From Bacteroidota bacterium (GTDB lineage Bacteria > Bacteroidota > Bacteroidia > Bacteroidales > UBA1715): 54,169 bases of DNA. The position numbers were made by a program, and so were the translations under genes. Positions 51,335 to 54,169 of this stretch are shown here, piece after piece (position 1 is the stretch's first letter; each line of letters begins with the position of its first letter). The DNA is taken from NCBI GenBank assembly GCA_009786075.1, contig WQTX01000007.1, positions 1 through 54,169 on the forward strand, given 5' to 3'. The notes below the pieces were generated by a model. The model saw only the letters and a program-made list of their open reading frames with translations. It searched no databases and had not been told where the DNA came from.

Positions 51335-52528
51335 ATGAATTTTTTAACAAAAATCTTCGGTAAAAAAACCGAAAACAGAACTGAACAGAAAATTGAAAAC
51401 AAAGAACTTACGGAGGACGTAAAACAGCTGAAAAATGTAGAAAAAATAAATCCATTCAAATCAAGCGTTGTAAAAACGGATTTTGGAACAGTAAGCACTT
51501 TGATTGCGGAAGTTGGAATTTCGGAACACGGCTCTATCAATTTTGAAAATAAAACGCTTTTGGCAAACTATGTGTATGCCGAAGACGAAACTTACAAATT
51601 GGTTTATACCATTATAGACAACGAGGGAAACCACGAAAGTTTTGCGGAAGACGACGGTATTTTACCAACATTGTTCGTAAGCCCCGAAAATGAAGCATAC
51701 GTTTCTGTTGTGCCGTACCACCCCGACAAAGAATTGGAAATAAGCATTCCCATTTTCAATAGAGAAAATACCGAATTGCCCAAAGGAAACAGACCTTTTA
51801 CAGGCGATTTTATCGGCACAACAAATCAGTTTTCCATACTTTACGATGTTGATATTTGGTCGGACGGTAAGCCCGACAAACTTCTTGCCATTGAATTTAA
51901 AAACGGAGTGATTAAGAAAAAGCATAATGTCAAAATTCCGTTGCCAAGAAACAATAAAATTTTTATTGCCGACAACGAAATTCATTTGTTGGCAAGCGAC
52001 GGGAAAAGTTGGTTGCACCGGCAAATTGACGAAAAAGGAAATACTATTCGTGAAAGGAAAATTCAAGCACATTCAAAATATTTTCATCAAATATTGAGCT
52101 TGTCGTTTGAAAAAGAATCGTATATTTTATGCGGGGGAAAAGGGAAAATTTTAGTCGAAATTATTTCGGCAAACGGCACATGCGAGAGTAAAGAATTGGC
52201 AGATATTACCGATAGTTTTTACAACACTTGGAAGCCGGTAAAAATTGCCGAAGACACGTATGTTACACGATTTAACGGCGAGTTTGGCAATGGTTGGTTT
52301 TCCATAAAAAACGACCAACTTTTGGAACTGTTTTACAGCAAAAACGAAAAAGGTTATAAAAATGTGCTAACAAATGGAATTTTACCAATGAATAATGAAC
52401 ATTTGGCTATTGCGAGCATCAACAAAACAATCGACAATGCGTATGCCGTAGTTTTTTATCCTATGACCGAACAAGGAGTGAACAATAAAGAATTGATACT
52501 GTTAAATCGGGAATTGAAAAATGGATAA
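51335..52528 (+). CDS. Unknown protein, beta-propeller-like
   Basis: 397 aa, no signal peptide. A short basic amphipathic start (MNFLTKIFGKKTENRTEQKI) is followed by a long beta-rich region with repeating hydrophobic strands and Asp/Gly turns (LLAIEFKNGVIKKKHNVKI, IFIADNEIHLLASDGKSWL). The pattern suggests a six-bladed propeller fold. No family recognised. The opening is similar to the broken gene at 45828. Confidence 0.72.
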   Translation: MNFLTKIFGKKTENRTEQKIENKELTEDVKQLKNVEKINPFKSSVVKTDFGTVSTLIAEVGISEHGSINFENKTLLANYVYAEDETYKLVYTIIDNEGNHESFAEDDGILPTLFVSPENEAYVSVVPYHPDKELEISIPIFNRENTELPKGNRPFTGDFIGTTNQFSILYDVDIWSDGKPDKLLAIEFKNGVIKKKHNVKIPLPRNNKIFIADNEIHLLASDGKSWLHRQIDEKGNTIRERKIQAHSKYFHQILSLSFEKESYILCGGKGKILVEIISANGTCESKELADITDSFYNTWKPVKIAEDTYVTRFNGEFGNGWFSIKNDQLLELFYSKNEKGYKNVLTNGILPMNNEHLAIASINKTIDNAYAVVFYPMTEQGVNNKELILLNRELKNG

Positions 52529-52546
52529 CAACAAATAAAATCACAC

Positions 52547-52674
52547 ATGAAAAAACTTTTTTTTAAATTTGAGGAATGTGATTGTTATCGCAATTTGCCT
52601 CGCAGGAATAAGTAAGGTTAAGAACAGACCAATTTACGAGGAGTGGACAACGATGGCGAAACTTGAAAAGTAGA
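52547..52674 (+). pseudogene. Small exported protein gene with a poly-T frameshift
   Basis: ATG 52547 leads through an eight-T run (52557-52564) into a stop after 22 codons. With seven T residues the frame would give MKKLFLNLRNVIVIAICLAG, a good signal peptide, then ISKVKNRPIYEEWTTMAKLE and a stop at 52672-52674. One extra T, real or a sequencing error, explains the break. Total length would be about 42 residues. Confidence 0.6.
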
Positions 52675-52705
52675 AGAAAATAAAAAAATGGTTTTGCTGT
52701 GTTTT

Positions 52706-52760
52706 TGCTATTTATAAGAAACATTTTTTATAGAATAATGCTATTTACAAGAAACATTTT
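52706..52760. repeat. Two 22-bp direct repeats upstream of a promoter
   Basis: TGCTATTTATAAGAAACATT and TT (52706-52727) recurs with one change at 52739-52760, a period of 33 bases (about three helical turns). A TATCTTTG -7 box follows at 52763-52770. The repeats sit where a regulator would bind. Confidence 0.75.
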
Positions 52761-52762
52761 CA

Positions 52763-52770
52763 TATCTTTG
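52763..52770 (+). promoter_or_regulatory. -7 promoter box before a truncated gene
   Basis: TATCTTTG matches TAnnTTTG. The gene it served begins at 52828 and is cut short at about 52871. Confidence 0.55.
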
Positions 52771-52827
52771 CAGTTGATGTTATTTAACAACAAATAAATA
52801 GTCATTAAAATCAAAAAAATAAAAAGT

Positions 52828-52884
52828 ATGAATGTGATAGAAACATTAAAGCACATTGACAGACATAAAACTGTCCCGTCCTAA
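52828..52884 (+). pseudogene. Gene stump interrupted at the left edge of an IS
   Basis: MNVIETLKHIDRHK is followed by T-V-P-S and a stop. The last four codons look like the start of the inserted DNA (CTGTCCCGTCCTAAAATAGG). Too little remains to name the gene. Confidence 0.5.
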
Positions 52885-53038
52885 AATAGGTGGTTCTTCG
52901 TCATATTTGCTGATAAATTTCATTTTGGCTGTTTTTTGTAATTATTTGATTTTTAGTGAATTAAGTTGCTTTTTTGTTTTAATATCTCGATATTTTTTCG
53001 TATCTTAGAAGTCTAAATATCAAGCATTTAACAACAAA

Positions 53039-53800
53039 ATGAGTAAGTTTCAAATTACAAATTTATTTGCTTTTCCTTCGTTAAAATACCAACCAATCTT
53101 CATTTCAAGTGAGAAAGTGATATTGGAAGCCGAAGTTTCAAGGAAAACAGCTGTTTGCCCCGTATGTAAAAAAATTAGCCGGTACAAACACAGCCATTAT
53201 ACAAGAGTAATACGCGACCTTCCGGTTTGTGGAAAACAAACATATATACGCCTGAAAACCAGACGATTTAAATGCAGAAACGAACGCTGCAAGAGATTGA
53301 TTTTCAGCGAACAACTCGCAGAATTTACTCCATACTGACGACTAAGTAACCGGGCACGAGATATGCTGACTCGAATTCTGATAGAAATATCAGCAAATAA
53401 AGGGGCTGTTATATCAAAATATATTGCCATAAACATTAGTAGTTCAACCTGTTTGCGATTAGTTCATTCTCTGAAACTGCCCGCTTTCGGTCAAATATCT
53501 CACTTGGGAATTGATGACTGGGCACTGCGAAAGGGGTGTAGTTACGGCACTGCACTTGTAGATATGGATACCGGCAAAGTAATAGATTTGCTGCCCGGAC
53601 GTGATGGCGAGAATCTTTACGAGTGGCTTGGCACTCAAAATGGGATTAAAACAGTCAATCGGGATAGAGCCGGTTCATATGCAAGTGTTGTTTCAAAGGT
53701 TAACCAGAGCGCAGAGCAAATCGCAGACAGGTTCCATTTGGTAAAAAACTTATCCGAATGCGTGGAGTCTATCATATTCAGCAACCACACCGCTGCTTGA
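53039..53800 (+). pseudogene. ISL3-family transposase, broken by a TGA and truncated
   Basis: The N-terminal zinc-binding and HTH part (AVCPVCKKISRYKHSHYTRV, RRFKCRNERCKRLIFSEQL) ends at TGA 53336-53338. The same frame then continues R-L-S-N-R-A-R-D, MLTRILIEISANKGAV and the catalytic start LGIDDWALRKGCSYGTALVD with FHLVKNLSECVE, stopping at 53798-53800. Intact ISL3 transposases have 400 or more residues, and here the C-terminal part with the later acidic residue is gone. No right terminal repeat matching 52871-52890 was seen. The copy cannot be active. Confidence 0.88.
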
Positions 53801-53880
53801 CGAGTGAATGACAGCGTTTCCTATTCCCTAATCCCTTGTTTCCTAACTCCTCAAAAAATCTTTTCCCCCGGACTCGAGAT

Positions 53881-53905
53881 TTAACAGGTTTTCAAAACCT
53901 GTTAA
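53881..53905. repeat. 25-bp palindrome between the IS remnant and arsM
   Basis: TTAACAGGTTTT and AAAACCTGTTAA flank a single C: twelve perfect pairs. It is followed by AAGTCTAACCAGTCTAACC, and is a type of REP common in Bacteroidota. It lies where the arsM start region should be. Confidence 0.85.
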
Positions 53906-53924
53906 GTCTAACCAGTCTAACCCT

Positions 53925-54169
53925 GAAACAGACCTTAAAGAATTAGTAAAACAGCGTTACAATGATTTGGCACTGGTGTACGATGCAAAATCAAAATGCT
54001 GTTGCAATCCTTATGCACCCGAAATGCCCTCAAAAAAAGTTTATACAATAATGAGCGAGGATTACACGAAACTCAAAGGCTACGAGCCTGACGCAGATTT
54101 GGGCGTTGGTTGCGGACTTCCAACCGAATACGCAGGAATAAAAGAGGGCAATGTTGTTGTAGATTTGGG
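53925..54169 (+). CDS. arsM: Arsenite methyltransferase, 5' part without a start codon
   Basis: About 80 codons to the window edge. DLKELVKQRYNDLALVYD, then KCCCNPY (As-binding Cys), VYTIMSEDYTKLKGYEPDAD and LGVGCGLPTEYAGIKEGNVV match ArsM, the SAM-dependent enzyme that methylates arsenite. The frame is open upstream to 53847 but has no ATG, GTG or TTG. The first in-frame ATG is after the CCC motif. The family starts only about five residues before DLKELV, so a few codons and the start appear to be lost or replaced. The protein continues past the window. Confidence 0.82.

Overview
The window is chromosomal DNA of an AT-rich member of the Bacteroidota, most likely Bacteroidales. The evidence is the TAnnTTTG -7 promoter boxes, a Bat (aerotolerance) VWA operon, a type IX secretion (T9SS) C-terminal tail, a Rho factor with a long Q/N-rich insert, BspA-type leucine-rich repeats, FISUMP (Fib_succ_major) domains and many lipoproteins. 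I saw no rRNA, tRNA or CRISPR array. I cannot name a genus.

Layout. 1-1670: partial ABC-F ATPase (-) and fabG (+), closed by a bidirectional terminator. 1671-12476 (-): Sel1 protein, PIN toxin with a small partner, then a MoxR/DUF58/BatA/BatB stress operon interrupted by a SIMPL protein, an M6 metalloprotease and a T9SS-tail protein. 12698-16230 (+): rho and a MuiA-like protein. 16338-25300 (+) is an accessory island: dinD with palindromes inserted in frame, a broken copy of the dinD start, a Pif1-like helicase fused to BspA LRRs and a FISUMP domain, two unrecognised genes, an AlbA_2 (Schlafen-like) protein and a field of 11-bp iterated repeats. 25376-30778: uvrD/pcrA, yidC and a DHH phosphoesterase, the last two separated by a MITE-like inverted repeat. 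31064-34114 (-): a VIT/VWA/DUF2135 protein. 34508-36444: a CDP-alcohol phosphatidyltransferase and a CdsA-SEC59 fusion. 36486-41272: AI-2E transporter, ndk, a small secreted protein, anmK and nnr. 41479-42680: an Nmad2 gene, the stump of an AbiEii-like toxin gene cut by a REP cluster, and a truncated REP-associated transposase. 43299-52884 is a run of lipoproteins, small membrane proteins and broken genes, including a second FISUMP protein. 53039-54169: a decayed ISL3 transposase and the 5' end of an arsM gene that has lost its start codon.

The most notable signal is the pair of FISUMP C-termini at 20790-20981 and 51000-51220. FISUMP is a C-type-lectin-fold family used as a target by diversity-generating retroelements (DGRs). 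The second copy is strikingly GC-rich and rich in NNC codons against a roughly 28 % GC gene body, as expected where AAC codons of a template have been mutated at adenines. The first copy is attached to a cytoplasmic-type helicase, a combination I do not know. No reverse transcriptase or template repeat is in the window, so any DGR would have to act from elsewhere.

A second theme is small palindromic elements (REP/MITE-like) that have entered the ends of coding regions: dinD, the Bat-operon protein at 6267, the DHH gene, the VIT gene, nnr, the AbiEii stump and possibly arsM. Several genes in 42-54 kb carry single stops or frameshifts, which could be real decay or assembly errors.
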